Shown here: positions 1 through 8,683 of the stretch, in pieces | How positions within the stretch are numbered: the first letter of the stretch is position 1 | Layout of the letters: the number at the start of each line of letters is the position of its first letter | Assembly: GCA_963422565.1 (NCBI GenBank) | Contig: OY730228.1 | Location: 248,001-312,000 of the forward strand | Direction: 5' to 3' | Length of the DNA stretch: 64,000 nt | Origin: G963422565 sp963422565 | GTDB taxonomy: Bacteria > Pseudomonadota > Alphaproteobacteria > MPNO01 | Notes under the pieces: generated by a model | What the model saw: the letters and a program-made list of their open reading frames with translations, nothing else | What the model was told of the DNA's origin: nothing | Databases searched by the model: none | Translations under genes and position numbers: made by a program

Positions 1-2775
1 GGTCCCGCAGCGGGGGCAGGAACGCGCCGTGTGCTCGCAGAGCGGAAAGTTCGAGCAGCCGTAGAAGACGTTGCCGCCGCGAGTGTTTTCCCGGCGTTCC
101 AGCCGGCCGCCGGTGCATCGCGGGCAGGGTACGTCGCCCTTCGGCGGACGGCCGAATACCTCGACGTCGTATCCGCCGTCGATCAGCTCCGTCACGAACT
201 CCGAAGGCGAGCCGCCGTCGGCAAGCAGGAAGACCTGCCGTCTCGCCCGGGTGAGGGCGACATAGAGCAGGCGCCGCTCCTCGGCGTTCGGATGGGCTTC
301 GGGCGCCGCCAGAACGAGATCGAGTAGCGGGTCGTCGGCTATCTCGGCGGGGAACCCGTGCTTTCCCGAACACAATCCCAGGACCACCGCATAGTCGGCC
401 TCCAGACCCTTCGAGCGGTGCACAGTCATCCAGGTGAAGCGAAGGCCGGGATACTGCTTCGGAAGCGCGTCCAGATTGCGGGGCCGCAGATGCCGGTAGC
501 GGCCCAGCAGCAGCACCTCCGACGTTCCGTCGTGCCGGCGGGCATCCTTCGCGATCCGGTCGAGCGCCTCCTTCAGAAGCGAGAGATCCTGCTCGCCGGG
601 GAGCCCGACATATACCGCAGGCCGGTCCGCCTTCCGCGTCGTGCGGACCGTCTTGCGGATTTGCGCCGGGTTGCGCAGCACGAAGTCGGTGGCGACCGCG
701 GCGATGCGGTCGGCGCAACGGAAGGTGGTCGCGAGATCGATGCGCTCGAACGCGCCGAAACGGTCCCCGAACTCGCGCATGACGGCGATGTCCGAGCCGC
801 CGAACCGGTAGATCGCCTGCCAGTCGTCGCCGACCGCGAACAGCTGCGCCCCCGGCGCGCTGTCGAGCAGCGCCTTCAGCAGCCGCGCGCGGGACGGCGA
901 GATGTCCTGGAACTCGTCGACCAGAATGTATCCGAACGGGCTGCGGTAACGCCCGGTCTCCACCAGATCGGTCGCCCGGCCGATCATGTCGTGGAAGTCG
1001 ATCTCGCCCGAGCGGGCGAGCGTGTCCTGGTAGCGCTCGAAGATCGGCCGGAACACCGCAAGAAACACCTCCGCCCGCTTCCGGTCCGGGTGGCTGCGGG
1101 CGCGTTCGGCGATGTCGGCAAAGGACAGCCGGCTGCCCTTGAAGTGCTGCAGAAAGGTCGCGGCCAGCTGCGTGAACGGATCGATGCGGCCCTGTAGCTT
1201 GAGAACGGCAAACACTTCCTCGCGCGGGATCGGCGAAAGAGGCACGCCGTGGGTCGCGAGCTTCTCCGTCAGGTTGCGGAGCAGTTTGCCCTCGGCCTGT
1301 TCGTGACTGAAGGTTTCGATCAGGACGGTGCCGTGCCCGGCATGGACGCCGCGCTTCCAGTCCATCTCCTGCCGATACTGCTCCCGGTCGACGAACGGCG
1401 CCGCGTTCCCCGCGGCGTCGATCCCGAAATGCTCGATATAGATGCCGTGTTCGGGAAGATGGAAGTCGGGCTTGTACTGGCGCTTCTCCGAGGTCGCCAG
1501 GTCGTGCTCGTAGGGGGCTTCGTACGCGTAGGCGACGCCGTTGAGGTAGAGGAAGTTCGCGATCTCGCATTCCTCGAAGCTGCGGACGGTCTCGCCCTTC
1601 AGCGAGCGGATGTCGGACTTTCGGATATAGTCGTAATACTCGCCCCAGTTCCTGAACTCGTGCGCGCTCCTGTATGGCGCGAACCCTGTCTGGAGCCATT
1701 CGCGCAGCGTGGTCGGGAATTCGCGATCGGCGCGCAGATCGTCCACGATACCCTTGAGCAGATCGAACAGCGCGCGGTCGTTCTCCGCCGCCGCGGCGAG
1801 CGCCGGGCGCTTCCCTTCGGCCTCGCCGATGATCGCCATGCCGAGGCTGTGGAAGGTGCGCACCGTCACATCGCCGGCAGTCGCGGCGCCGAGGCGCTTG
1901 CGTATCCTCTCCTCCATCTCCTTGCGGGCGTCGTCCGCGAAGGCCAGCAACAGCAGTTCGGACGGCTTGCGATATCCCTTCCGGACGAGCCAGCCGGTCT
2001 TGGCCACGATGACCGAGGTCTTGCCGCTGCCGGCCGCGGCGACCACGAGATTGCGCCGATCGTCGATCACGACCGCCCTGCGCTGTTCTTCCGTGAGCGG
2101 GCGGGCCTCGACCCGATCAAAGAAATTGCGCGAGCGGACCGGCTCGTTGACGACGAAAGCCCGGTTGGCCCTGGCCCGGGCTTCGTCCGGCGCTTCCAGA
2201 AACGCGAGGATGTCCCGGAGCATCCGGATCTCCGGGGCGTTCGACAGCGTTTCCGGCCACCGCGCCGCAAACCCGCCGGCGGCCGTTCGCGCCTGGGTCT
2301 CCAAGCCGCGAAGCGCATCGGCGGTGAGGTATTGTGGCGGATCGGCGAATTCGGCGATGCGGTCATGGACCGGTCGGAGCATAGCGGTCCGCGAGGCGAC
2401 GGCCCGGCGCCACCAGTCGCATCTCGCCGTTTCAACCGATTGGGCCAGAGCGGCCGCGTCCGTTCGGGACAGGCCCGAAACATGCGAGCCGCCCGCGGCA
2501 TGGCGGATCCGAATGCCGGAAAAGAGTCTGCCGCGCGCGATATCGACCGTTTCGATATCGCCCAACGATATGTACGTATAACGCCAACCGCAGGGCAGCC
2601 GAACCGTTTCCGCGTCCACCGATGCCGTCCTGGCATGCAGCGGATTCAGGATCCTGGCCAGCCAGGTTCGTTTGAATTCAAGCAGAGGACTCGCCGCCAG
2701 ACTCGACCGACTTCCAGGTCGCCCAGCATGTGGCGATGTGGCGAAGGGATATCTCAACGTTCGCTTCCGGGCCAT
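1..2775 (-). CDS. helD: HelD-like SF1 DNA helicase with embedded nuclease motif and zinc ribbon (C-terminus cut by window edge)
   Basis: Predicted ATP-driven 3'-5' DNA helicase of the UvrD/Rep superfamily, closest in plan to E. coli DNA helicase IV. Reading the minus strand from 2775, the frame is open to base 1. Walker A (AAAGSGKTS) lies near residue 240, motif II (DEFQDISP) near 620, GDDWQAIYRF near 650, and motif VI (ALTRAR) near 840. A run around residues 430-480 (KPDFHLPE, YIEHFG, then WKR) has the D/E/K spacing of a PD-(D/E)xK nuclease and interrupts the helicase core; E. coli HelD lacks it. The last 50 residues form a topoisomerase-type zinc ribbon (CPRC...GCSNFPLC...CPRC), probably nearly complete at the edge. 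The ATG at 2775 is the most upstream plausible start; a TTG at 2757 or a later start is possible because the first 28 residues are not family-like. Longer antisense frames on the plus strand are shadows. Confidence 0.88.
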   Translation of the reverse strand, partial: MARKRTLRYPFATSPHAGRPGSRSSLAASPLLEFKRTWLARILNPLHARTASVDAETVRLPCGWRYTYISLGDIETVDIARGRLFSGIRIRHAAGGSHVSGLSRTDAAALAQSVETARCDWWRRAVASRTAMLRPVHDRIAEFADPPQYLTADALRGLETQARTAAGGFAARWPETLSNAPEIRMLRDILAFLEAPDEARARANRAFVVNEPVRSRNFFDRVEARPLTEEQRRAVVIDDRRNLVVAAAGSGKTSVIVAKTGWLVRKGYRKPSELLLLAFADDARKEMEERIRKRLGAATAGDVTVRTFHSLGMAIIGEAEGKRPALAAAAENDRALFDLLKGIVDDLRADREFPTTLREWLQTGFAPYRSAHEFRNWGEYYDYIRKSDIRSLKGETVRSFEECEIANFLYLNGVAYAYEAPYEHDLATSEKRQYKPDFHLPEHGIYIEHFGIDAAGNAAPFVDREQYRQEMDWKRGVHAGHGTVLIETFSHEQAEGKLLRNLTEKLATHGVPLSPIPREEVFAVLKLQGRIDPFTQLAATFLQHFKGSRLSFADIAERARSHPDRKRAEVFLAVFRPIFERYQDTLARSGEIDFHDMIGRATDLVETGRYRSPFGYILVDEFQDISPSRARLLKALLDSAPGAQLFAVGDDWQAIYRFGGSDIAVMREFGDRFGAFERIDLATTFRCADRIAAVATDFVLRNPAQIRKTVRTTRKADRPAVYVGLPGEQDLSLLKEALDRIAKDARRHDGTSEVLLLGRYRHLRPRNLDALPKQYPGLRFTWMTVHRSKGLEADYAVVLGLCSGKHGFPAEIADDPLLDLVLAAPEAHPNAEERRLLYVALTRARRQVFLLADGGSPSEFVTELIDGGYDVEVFGRPPKGDVPCPRCTGGRLERRENTRGGNVFYGCSNFPLCEHTARSCPRCGT

Positions 2776-3168
2776 TTCGGGGGCACGCGTTTTCGATGCG
2801 GATCTTGTAGGTTTTGGGCTGTGGCGACGTCGTAGACCATCCGCAGATTGGTGTCGGGGAAGATGGTTTGGGTGGCGTTCGGTTCGCTCGCCGCATCGAT
2901 CCGGCGGTCGCAGGCGGTGGATTGCCTTGTCGTAGGCCCCCCGCAGCGGGTTGACGACCTTGGCGCGCAGACGCGACGCCAGGGCAGCCCCTCTTGCAAC
3001 CTGACGTGGTAGGTCTCGTACCTGCGGGGATCCTCTCCTTCGGCTACTTGTTCATCACCGACAGCCTCGGAGACGTCCAACCCCAACTCGAGGCCTGCGT
3101 CTCGCATTCGTCCGAACTCGGTCACGCGGAGCCGGTCGGGCATCGGATCGGGCGAAGGCGCGGTTTCC
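2776..3168. other. Intergenic region with possible decayed reading frames
   Basis: This 393-base gap between the helicase start and the end of the molybdopterin dehydrogenase gene holds no intact gene that I can support. On the minus strand, protein-like stretches appear in different frames one after another: FPDTNLRMVYDVATAQ in one frame, then PKTYKIRIENACPRNG in the next, closing at a stop at 2678 inside the helicase 5' region. That pattern would fit an old frameshifted gene, but I do not recognise the family. One copy of the direct repeat (3026-3123) lies here. Confidence 0.35.
3026..3123 (+). repeat. Direct repeat copy A (pairs with 8486-8579)
   Basis: About 98 bases that align over their whole length with 8486-8579 in the same orientation, by eye about four positions in five identical with a few short gaps. 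Shared cores include CTTGTTC, ACTCGAGGC, GCGTCTCGC and CGTCCGAAC. This copy lies just beyond the 3' end of the ABC/XDH operon and the other copy just beyond its 5' end. The function is unknown: it may be a non-coding intergenic repeat or remnants of one mobile unit. Confidence 0.6.
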
Positions 3169-5544
3169 CTAGGCCGGCGCCCGATCCGATGCCCGGGCGA
3201 AGGCGGCCAGGACATCTTCCGATCGGATCGGCAGCCTGTTGAATTCCGCTCCCTGCGGCTTGAGAGCGTCCGAAATCGCATTGGCGACGGCGGCGGGGGG
3301 TGCGATGGCGCCGCCCTCGCCGAGCCCCTTCACGCCCAGCGGGTTCAACGGGCTCGGGCTTTCCTGGTGGACGACGACGATCGGTGGGGTCTCGGGCGCG
3401 GTCGGGAGCAGATAGTCGGCGAAGTTCGCGGTCAGGAGTTGACAGTCTTCGTCATAGACCAATGCCTCCATCAGCGCGCCGCCCAACCCCTGCACGAGCC
3501 CGCCCTTGACCTGCCCGTCGGCGAGAAGCGGGTTCACCAGGACGCCGGCGTCGTGGACCTCGACATATTTCTCGATGGAGATTCGCCCGGTTTCCGGATC
3601 CACCTCGACGACGACGGCGTTGGCCGCATAGGCCCAGGTCACCGTCGGGGGTTCGTAGTAGCTGGTCGCCTCGAGCCCGGCTTCGCTGCCGGGCGGCCGG
3701 CGGCTCAGCCAGCCGGGCGCGGCGGCGGTGGCGATGTCCTCGAGCCCGAGGGCCATCTCCGGCACCCCTTTGACGCCGACGGCCCCGGCCCGGAGCTCGA
3801 GATCGTCTTCGCCGGCTTCCAGGAGATGGGCGGCAACCGCGAATACCCGTTCCTTCACCTTCTCGGATGCCGCCTCGATCGCCATAGAGGAGGCGACGGT
3901 GCTGCGGCTCGCCAGCGTCCCGTAGCCCATGGTCATCGTCGCGGTATCGGCGAGACGGACCACGACATCCTCGATCGGGACGCGCCACGACTCGGCCGCG
4001 ACCTGGGCGAAGATCGTTTCGTGGCCCTGGCCCTGCGGGCAGGCGCCGGTCGCGACGACGACCTTGCCTGAGGGGTCGATCCGCACCGTCGCGCCCTCGA
4101 ACGGGCCGACCCCCGTACCCTCAGTGTAGCAGGCGAGGCCGAGGCCGAGATAGCGGCCTTCGGCGCGGGCGCGGGACTGCCGGTCGCGAAATCCGTCGAG
4201 CCCGCCGATCTCCTCCAGCGCGCGGTCGAGCGCCGCCGGATAGTTGCCGCTGTCGTACACCATGGGCGCGCCGTCGCGGTAGGGGAGGCCGACCGCATAG
4301 GGCATCCGATCGACGCCGATCATGTTGCGCCGGCGAACCTCCGCTGGATCGATCTCGAGAGCGCCCGCGACAAGGTCCATCATGCGTTCGGTCACCTGGA
4401 CCGCTTCCGGTCTGCCGGCTCCGCGGTAGGGGGCGTTGGGGGCCTTGTTGGTCGTGACCAGGGCGATCCGACTCTCGAAGTTGGCGATGTCGTAAGGGCC
4501 CAGGAGATGGGAGGCCGTGTTGTAGGCGACCGCCGCGCCGACCGGCGAGTAGGCCCCGGAGTCGATCACGAACGCGTCGCGATAGGCGAGTATGCGGCCA
4601 TCCTCGTCGAATCCCATCTCCGCATCGTGGATGTTGTCCCGCGAATGGGCCGCGTTCAGGATGTGCTCGCGACGGTCCTCGATCCATTTCACGGGCCGGC
4701 CCAGACGACGCGCCAGATAGGGAACGACGAGGTCTTCGGGATAGACATGGCCCTTGCCGCCGAACCCGCCCCCGACATCGGGTGCGACGACCCGGATCTT
4801 TTCCTCCGGGAGATCCAGGCAGCGAGCGATTTCCTTGCGGACCCAGTGGACGACCTGGGTCGACGACCAGACGGTGAGCGAGTCGGTTCGCCGGTCGTAT
4901 TCGGCGAGCACGCCGCGGCATTCCATCGGCATCGCCGCATAGCGATGGTGAACGAAACGCCGCCGGATCCGATGCGGCGCGGCGGCGAGCGCGGCCGATA
5001 CGCGGCCCTTCTCGACATGAAGTTCCGCCACCGCATTGGTCCCGAGATCGGGGTGGAGGACGGGCGCGCCCTCGGCACAGGCGGCCTCGGCGTCGGGCAA
5101 TACCGGCAGCGGATCGAAGGCGGCGTCGATCGCTTCGACGGCATCTTCAGCCAGATAGCGGTTCTCGGCGACGACCAGCGCATAGGCCTCGCCGACATAG
5201 CGCAGCCGGTCGTCTGCGAGAATCCGCTGGGGCGGGAGGGTAATCCGGTGATCCACGCGCTCGGCCCAGCCCTTGGGGGCCGAGACCTGCATGCCGCCGA
5301 TCGGCGGCAGCGTGCCCACGAGCTCGACGCCCGAGAGCGCGAGGATCACGCCGTCCGCGCGTCGCGCGGCCGACATGTCGATCGCGGCGACCCCGGCATG
5401 GGCGATCTGGCCCCGCGCGAACGCGACCTCCGCCATGCGCGGCAGCCGCATGTCGCCGACGAAGCAGCCCGCGCCGCGCAGCAGCCGGTCGTCCTCGCGG
5501 CGCGGGACCGAATGGCCGATATATCCGTCCGGAGACGCCTGCAT
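3169..5544 (-). CDS. XDH-family molybdopterin-binding (CoxL-like) large subunit
   Basis: Predicted molybdenum hydroxylase large subunit (791 aa), which would bind molybdopterin cytosine dinucleotide and hydroxylate an N-heterocycle, aldehyde or related substrate. The start at 5544 (MQASPDGYIG) is chosen because it follows an AGGAAG ribosome site and is directly followed by the conserved family opening (SVPRREDDRLLRG). VGGGFGGK is near residue 260, YRGAGR near 372 and the catalytic-Glu loop KGLGEGG near 738. YRGAGR rather than the AYxCSFR loop argues against a true aerobic CO dehydrogenase. It is the last gene of a four-gene minus-strand operon behind an ABC importer (33 bases after the permease), so the imported compound is probably its substrate. 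The FAD (CoxM) and 2Fe-2S (CoxS) partner subunits normally required are not encoded nearby. Confidence 0.9.
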   Translation of the reverse strand: MQASPDGYIGHSVPRREDDRLLRGAGCFVGDMRLPRMAEVAFARGQIAHAGVAAIDMSAARRADGVILALSGVELVGTLPPIGGMQVSAPKGWAERVDHRITLPPQRILADDRLRYVGEAYALVVAENRYLAEDAVEAIDAAFDPLPVLPDAEAACAEGAPVLHPDLGTNAVAELHVEKGRVSAALAAAPHRIRRRFVHHRYAAMPMECRGVLAEYDRRTDSLTVWSSTQVVHWVRKEIARCLDLPEEKIRVVAPDVGGGFGGKGHVYPEDLVVPYLARRLGRPVKWIEDRREHILNAAHSRDNIHDAEMGFDEDGRILAYRDAFVIDSGAYSPVGAAVAYNTASHLLGPYDIANFESRIALVTTNKAPNAPYRGAGRPEAVQVTERMMDLVAGALEIDPAEVRRRNMIGVDRMPYAVGLPYRDGAPMVYDSGNYPAALDRALEEIGGLDGFRDRQSRARAEGRYLGLGLACYTEGTGVGPFEGATVRIDPSGKVVVATGACPQGQGHETIFAQVAAESWRVPIEDVVVRLADTATMTMGYGTLASRSTVASSMAIEAASEKVKERVFAVAAHLLEAGEDDLELRAGAVGVKGVPEMALGLEDIATAAAPGWLSRRPPGSEAGLEATSYYEPPTVTWAYAANAVVVEVDPETGRISIEKYVEVHDAGVLVNPLLADGQVKGGLVQGLGGALMEALVYDEDCQLLTANFADYLLPTAPETPPIVVVHQESPSPLNPLGVKGLGEGGAIAPPAAVANAISDALKPQGAEFNRLPIRSEDVLAAFARASDRAPA

Positions 5545-5576
5545 GGCTTCCTGCCGTCCTCGCTTCTCTGCTCGGC

Positions 5577-6383
5577 TCAGAACTTCTGCCCGACGTCCCA
5601 GCGGATCACGAGCTTTTCCAGCCAGACGATCAGGGCGTAGAGGATCACGCCGACGACGCTCAACACGAAGATCGCGGCCATGAGCATCGGGGTATCGACA
5701 TTGCCCTCGGAGAACACGATCAGATAGCCCAGCCCTTCCTGGGCGGTCACGAACTCGGCGACGATGATGCCGATCACCGCGAAGGTGATGCCGATCTTGA
5801 GACCCGAGAAGATGTAGGGCAGGGCGGTCGGAAACTCGATCCTGGAAAAGATCGTCCAGCGGCTCGCGCTGAACGACCGCGCCATCCGAATCATCACCGG
5901 GTCCGTGCTCTGGATGCCGGCGAAGGTGTTGACCACCATCGGGAAGAAGGCGATCACGAAGGCGAGCAGCACCCGCGACGTCGTCCCGAGCCCGAACCAG
6001 ACGATGAACAACGGCGCCAGGGCGACCTTGGGCACCACCTGGAAGGCGATTACCAGAGGGTAGACGCCGACCCGGAAGAACCTGGAGAAGGCGAGCAGAA
6101 TCCCGAGCCCGACGCCCACAGCCACCGCCAGCAGGAAGCCGTAGATGCATTGGACCGTCGTAGGCCAGCTATGGTCGATCAGCAGGTCGCGGCGTTCGAC
6201 CATCACCTCGGCGACGCGGGCCGGCGTGGGCAGAATCGCCTCCGGTATCCGCAGGACCACCACGACGATCTGCCACAGGACGAGGATGGCGACGGAAATC
6301 AGCGCCGACGGCGCCAGGTTCCAGGCGTGGGCACCGATCCTGGCGAGCCGTCGGGGTTCCTGGCGATCGAGATCGGCGGCCAT
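5577..6383 (-). CDS. ABC transporter permease, SsuC/TauC type
   Basis: Inner-membrane permease (268 aa) of the nitrate/sulfonate/taurine ABC family. It has a first membrane segment at about residues 25-45, several later ones, and the cytoplasmic ATPase-contact loop of the BPD_transp_1 domain around residues 160-190 (ARSFSASRWTIFSRIEFPTA). It sits 14 bases downstream of the ATPase gene and 32 bases upstream of the molybdopterin dehydrogenase gene, all on the minus strand, so it very likely belongs to one transcript. The substrate cannot be read from the sequence: SsuABC relatives carry sulfonates, taurine, pyrimidine precursors and aromatic acids. The neighbouring hydroxylase suggests an aromatic or N-heterocyclic compound. 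Confidence 0.93.
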   Translation of the reverse strand: MAADLDRQEPRRLARIGAHAWNLAPSALISVAILVLWQIVVVVLRIPEAILPTPARVAEVMVERRDLLIDHSWPTTVQCIYGFLLAVAVGVGLGILLAFSRFFRVGVYPLVIAFQVVPKVALAPLFIVWFGLGTTSRVLLAFVIAFFPMVVNTFAGIQSTDPVMIRMARSFSASRWTIFSRIEFPTALPYIFSGLKIGITFAVIGIIVAEFVTAQEGLGYLIVFSEGNVDTPMLMAAIFVLSVVGVILYALIVWLEKLVIRWDVGQKF

Positions 6384-6397
6384 CGAAAGCGCCCTCC

Positions 6398-7153
6398 TCA
6401 GCCCTCTATCGCTTTACGAAGATCGGCTACGAATACATTGAATTCAGGGGTTTCTTCTATCTCCAATCTGCGTGGGCGCGGGAGGTCGATCTCGACGATC
6501 CGGCTGATGACGGCCGGCCGCGGCGACATCACGAAGACGCGGTCCGAGAGAAAGACGGCCTCCCGGATCGAGTGGGTGACGAAGAGGACGGTCTTCTGGA
6601 ATTCCTCCCAGATGCGAAGGAGCTCCTGGTTCATCGCGTCCCGAGTCATCGCATCGAGTGCGCTGAACGGCTCGTCCATCAGCAAGAGGCTCGGGTTGTG
6701 GATCAGCGCCCGGCAGATCGCCACCCGCTGCTGCATCCCGCCGGAGAGCTCGCTCGGGAAGTTCCGCTCGAACCCGTCGAGACCGGTCGTCGTCAGGAGC
6801 TGGGCGGCGCGTTCCGCGTAGTCGGCGGTTCGGAGACCCAGGCTCTCGATCGGAAACAACACGTTTCGCTCGATCGTCCTCCAGGGCATCAATACCGGCG
6901 ACTGGAACACGACCCCGGTGTCGCGCCTCGGTCCCGTGACCGGTTCGTCATGAATCCGGATGCTGCCGGCGCTGATCGGCAGCAGCCCGCCGACCGCCAT
7001 CAGAAGGGTGGATTTGCCGCAGCCGCTCGGGCCCAGGATCGAGACGAAATCGCCTTCGGACACCCGCATGTCGACGCTGCGGATCGCCTCGATCTCTTCG
7101 CGCCGGGTCAGGTAGACCTTGCGCAGGCCGCGTATGTCCACGTGAGCTGCCAT
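6398..7153 (-). CDS. ABC transporter ATP-binding protein, SsuB/TauB type
   Basis: ATPase subunit (251 aa) of the same importer. It has Walker A GPSGCGKST near residue 42, Q-loop VVFQSPVLMPW near 83, signature LSGGMQQR near 137, Walker B LLLMDEP near 158, and the switch His in VTHSIREA near 193. It would act at the cytoplasmic face with the adjacent permease. A strong hairpin (7187-7215) separates it from the binding-protein gene upstream, and no good ribosome site precedes its ATG. Its expression is therefore probably lower than that of the binding protein, as is common in such operons. Confidence 0.95.
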   Translation of the reverse strand: MAAHVDIRGLRKVYLTRREEIEAIRSVDMRVSEGDFVSILGPSGCGKSTLLMAVGGLLPISAGSIRIHDEPVTGPRRDTGVVFQSPVLMPWRTIERNVLFPIESLGLRTADYAERAAQLLTTTGLDGFERNFPSELSGGMQQRVAICRALIHNPSLLLMDEPFSALDAMTRDAMNQELLRIWEEFQKTVLFVTHSIREAVFLSDRVFVMSPRPAVISRIVEIDLPRPRRLEIEETPEFNVFVADLRKAIEG

Positions 7154-7186
7154 GCTCGGGGCCGGTTTTTCGGGGCGATCGTGAGC

Positions 7187-7215
7187 GCCGCCTGCCTCTC
7201 CGAGAGGCAGGCGGC
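7187..7215 (-). promoter_or_regulatory. Intercistronic stem-loop between binding-protein and ATPase genes
   Basis: A perfect 13-bp inverted repeat (GCCGCCTGCCTCT, loop CCG, then its complement) in the 106-base gap between the binding-protein stop and the ATPase start. There is no T-tract on the minus-strand 3' side, so it looks more like an mRNA-stabilising or partial-attenuation structure than a full terminator. It would let the upstream binding protein be made in excess over the membrane complex. Confidence 0.6.
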
Positions 7216-7259
7216 TTCGTATCCTTGGACGCCCGGGCCGTCGCCGGCGGGGCGGCGGG

Positions 7260-8369
7260 TCAGGCGTTGCTCGGATCGAACTTGGCGTTGATCCGGTTGG
7301 CCTCGGCCCATTCTTCGGCGGACAGCTTGATCGTTCCGGCGAACGCGTTGGTAAACAACTTGGCGATGGGCGGTACGTCCTTGGCGTCCATGTACTTGAT
7401 GACGACGTCGCGGGTCCTGGTCTGATCTTCTTCCGCCATATGGCCGAGGCCGTGGTCGCGCACTGCGGGTCCGAGCGAAAGGGCGTTGGTGTTCCCCGTA
7501 TGGGTGAGCAGGAGCTGCTTGTCGCGCGTCTTGAGCTCCGGCTTTGCCTCGATCATGATATCGAGGCATTTCTCGGGCTCCAGGAGCTGCATCTTGAGGC
7601 CTTCCATCGCGCCGTCGACCATGTCCTGAACGAGCTTCGGTTCGTTCTTGATCATGTCCGAACGGGTGATCAGCCCGAGGTCTAGAGTCTGCAGCCCGAA
7701 ATCGGCATAGAGAAAGTGCAGCGACGGGGTCTTCTGCGCGAGCGTCGCCGCGTTCGAGACATAGTAGGTGCCGGTGCAGTCGGCCTGCTTGTTGACGACC
7801 GTCGAGATGAGCTTGCTCGGATGGACGATGGTCTGCTTGACCTTCGACCGATCGATGCCGGCGGCCTTGGCGAAGCCGGGGAACATCACGGTGTCACCCG
7901 AGGCCGCCGCCTGGACGATATGGTTTCCTTCGAGGTCCTTGGCCGTGCGGATTCCCGAATCCTTCCGGCAGGAGATCGCGATCGGGCTGCGCTGAAGCTT
8001 CGCGCCGATGGCGACGGCGTCGAGCCCCTTGGAGACGCCGTTGACCATGACGCCGTAGCTCGCCTCGCCGAACATCGCCTTGCCGGCGGAGATGGTCTTG
8101 CAGGCCGCGCCCGACCCGTAGCCGCGGGTGATCGCGACGTCGAGGCCGCGCTTCTTCCAGAAGAGCTTCTGGGCGGCGAACTCGAAAGCGTGGCCGCCGA
8201 CAAAGAGCCAGGGCAGCATGAAGCTGACCTTGCGCATGCTGGAGGCGCCGGCTTCCCTGATGAGCGCCGGGGCGACGCCGGAGGCCAGTATCAGGCCAAG
8301 CCCGGTGCTGCCAGCGAGGAACGACCGCCTGCTGGACTGATTTGCGTTTGCGCGCTGATCCTTCGTCAT
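7260..8369 (-). CDS. ABC substrate-binding protein, NMT1/SsuA family, Tat signal
   Basis: Periplasmic ligand-binding protein (369 aa) that would feed the adjacent SsuBC-like importer. The start at 8369 (MTKDQRAN) is preceded by GGAGG at good spacing; a longer upstream frame exists but would bury the signal peptide. Residues 12-43 form a twin-arginine leader (SSRRSFLAG followed by a hydrophobic stretch and AGA), so the protein is probably exported folded. The body has the two-lobed NMT1/THI5-like fold (PF09084 type), with the helical motif KLFWKKRGLDV near residue 64. It is the first gene of the operon. The ligand is unknown. Confidence 0.92.
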   Translation of the reverse strand: MTKDQRANANQSSRRSFLAGSTGLGLILASGVAPALIREAGASSMRKVSFMLPWLFVGGHAFEFAAQKLFWKKRGLDVAITRGYGSGAACKTISAGKAMFGEASYGVMVNGVSKGLDAVAIGAKLQRSPIAISCRKDSGIRTAKDLEGNHIVQAAASGDTVMFPGFAKAAGIDRSKVKQTIVHPSKLISTVVNKQADCTGTYYVSNAATLAQKTPSLHFLYADFGLQTLDLGLITRSDMIKNEPKLVQDMVDGAMEGLKMQLLEPEKCLDIMIEAKPELKTRDKQLLLTHTGNTNALSLGPAVRDHGLGHMAEEDQTRTRDVVIKYMDAKDVPPIAKLFTNAFAGTIKLSAEEWAEANRINAKFDPSNA

Positions 8370-8683
8370 GATGCCTCCGAATTTTCCGGACCGCCGTATC
8401 GGGCCGGTCCACCTCCGTTCCTTGAGCGACAGGGTGCCCATCCCCGTCTCGGGATGCAAGGAGGAAGAATGGGTCGGGGAGCCTCGGGGTCCTCCTTCCG
8501 CCGCTTGTTCGCACCGGCAGCCTTGGAGATCCCCGACCTCGACTCGAGGCACGCGTCTCGCGTCCGTCCGAACCCGGTCGGACCGCGCCGCAGCGGTATC
8601 GATCCGCAGGCCGTTGCGAGTCCTCGTCCGGAATGCGATCATCCCGAGTGCGGTGTGTATGTCCTGGACGGAGGCGAAACGAG
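8370..8683. other. Divergent intergenic region with repeat copy B
   Basis: A 314-base region between the binding-protein operon (minus) and the cupin gene (plus), so it should hold both promoters. I could not pick out a convincing -35/-10 pair. The middle third is repeat copy B (8486-8579). No small gene with a ribosome site is evident. Confidence 0.5.
8486..8579 (+). repeat. Direct repeat copy B (pairs with 3026-3123)
   Basis: Second copy of the diverged direct repeat, about 94 bases, in the same orientation as copy A. The best conserved part is the last 40 bases (ACTCGAGGC..GCGTCTCGC..CGTCCGAAC.CGGTC). It lies upstream of the ABC/XDH operon, so the pair brackets a 5.4-kb unit. I saw no third copy in the window, but a computed search would be needed to exclude one. 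Confidence 0.6.

Noticed and set aside
358..2835. Long plus-strand frames over the first 2.8 kb
   Set aside because: They are antisense to the helicase, whose minus-strand frame carries all SF1 motifs; the plus-strand translations have no domain-like pattern and are a by-product of high GC.
3169..5544. Aerobic carbon monoxide dehydrogenase large subunit
   Set aside because: The active-site loop is YRGAGR, not the AYxCSFR of true CO dehydrogenases, and coxM/coxS are absent.
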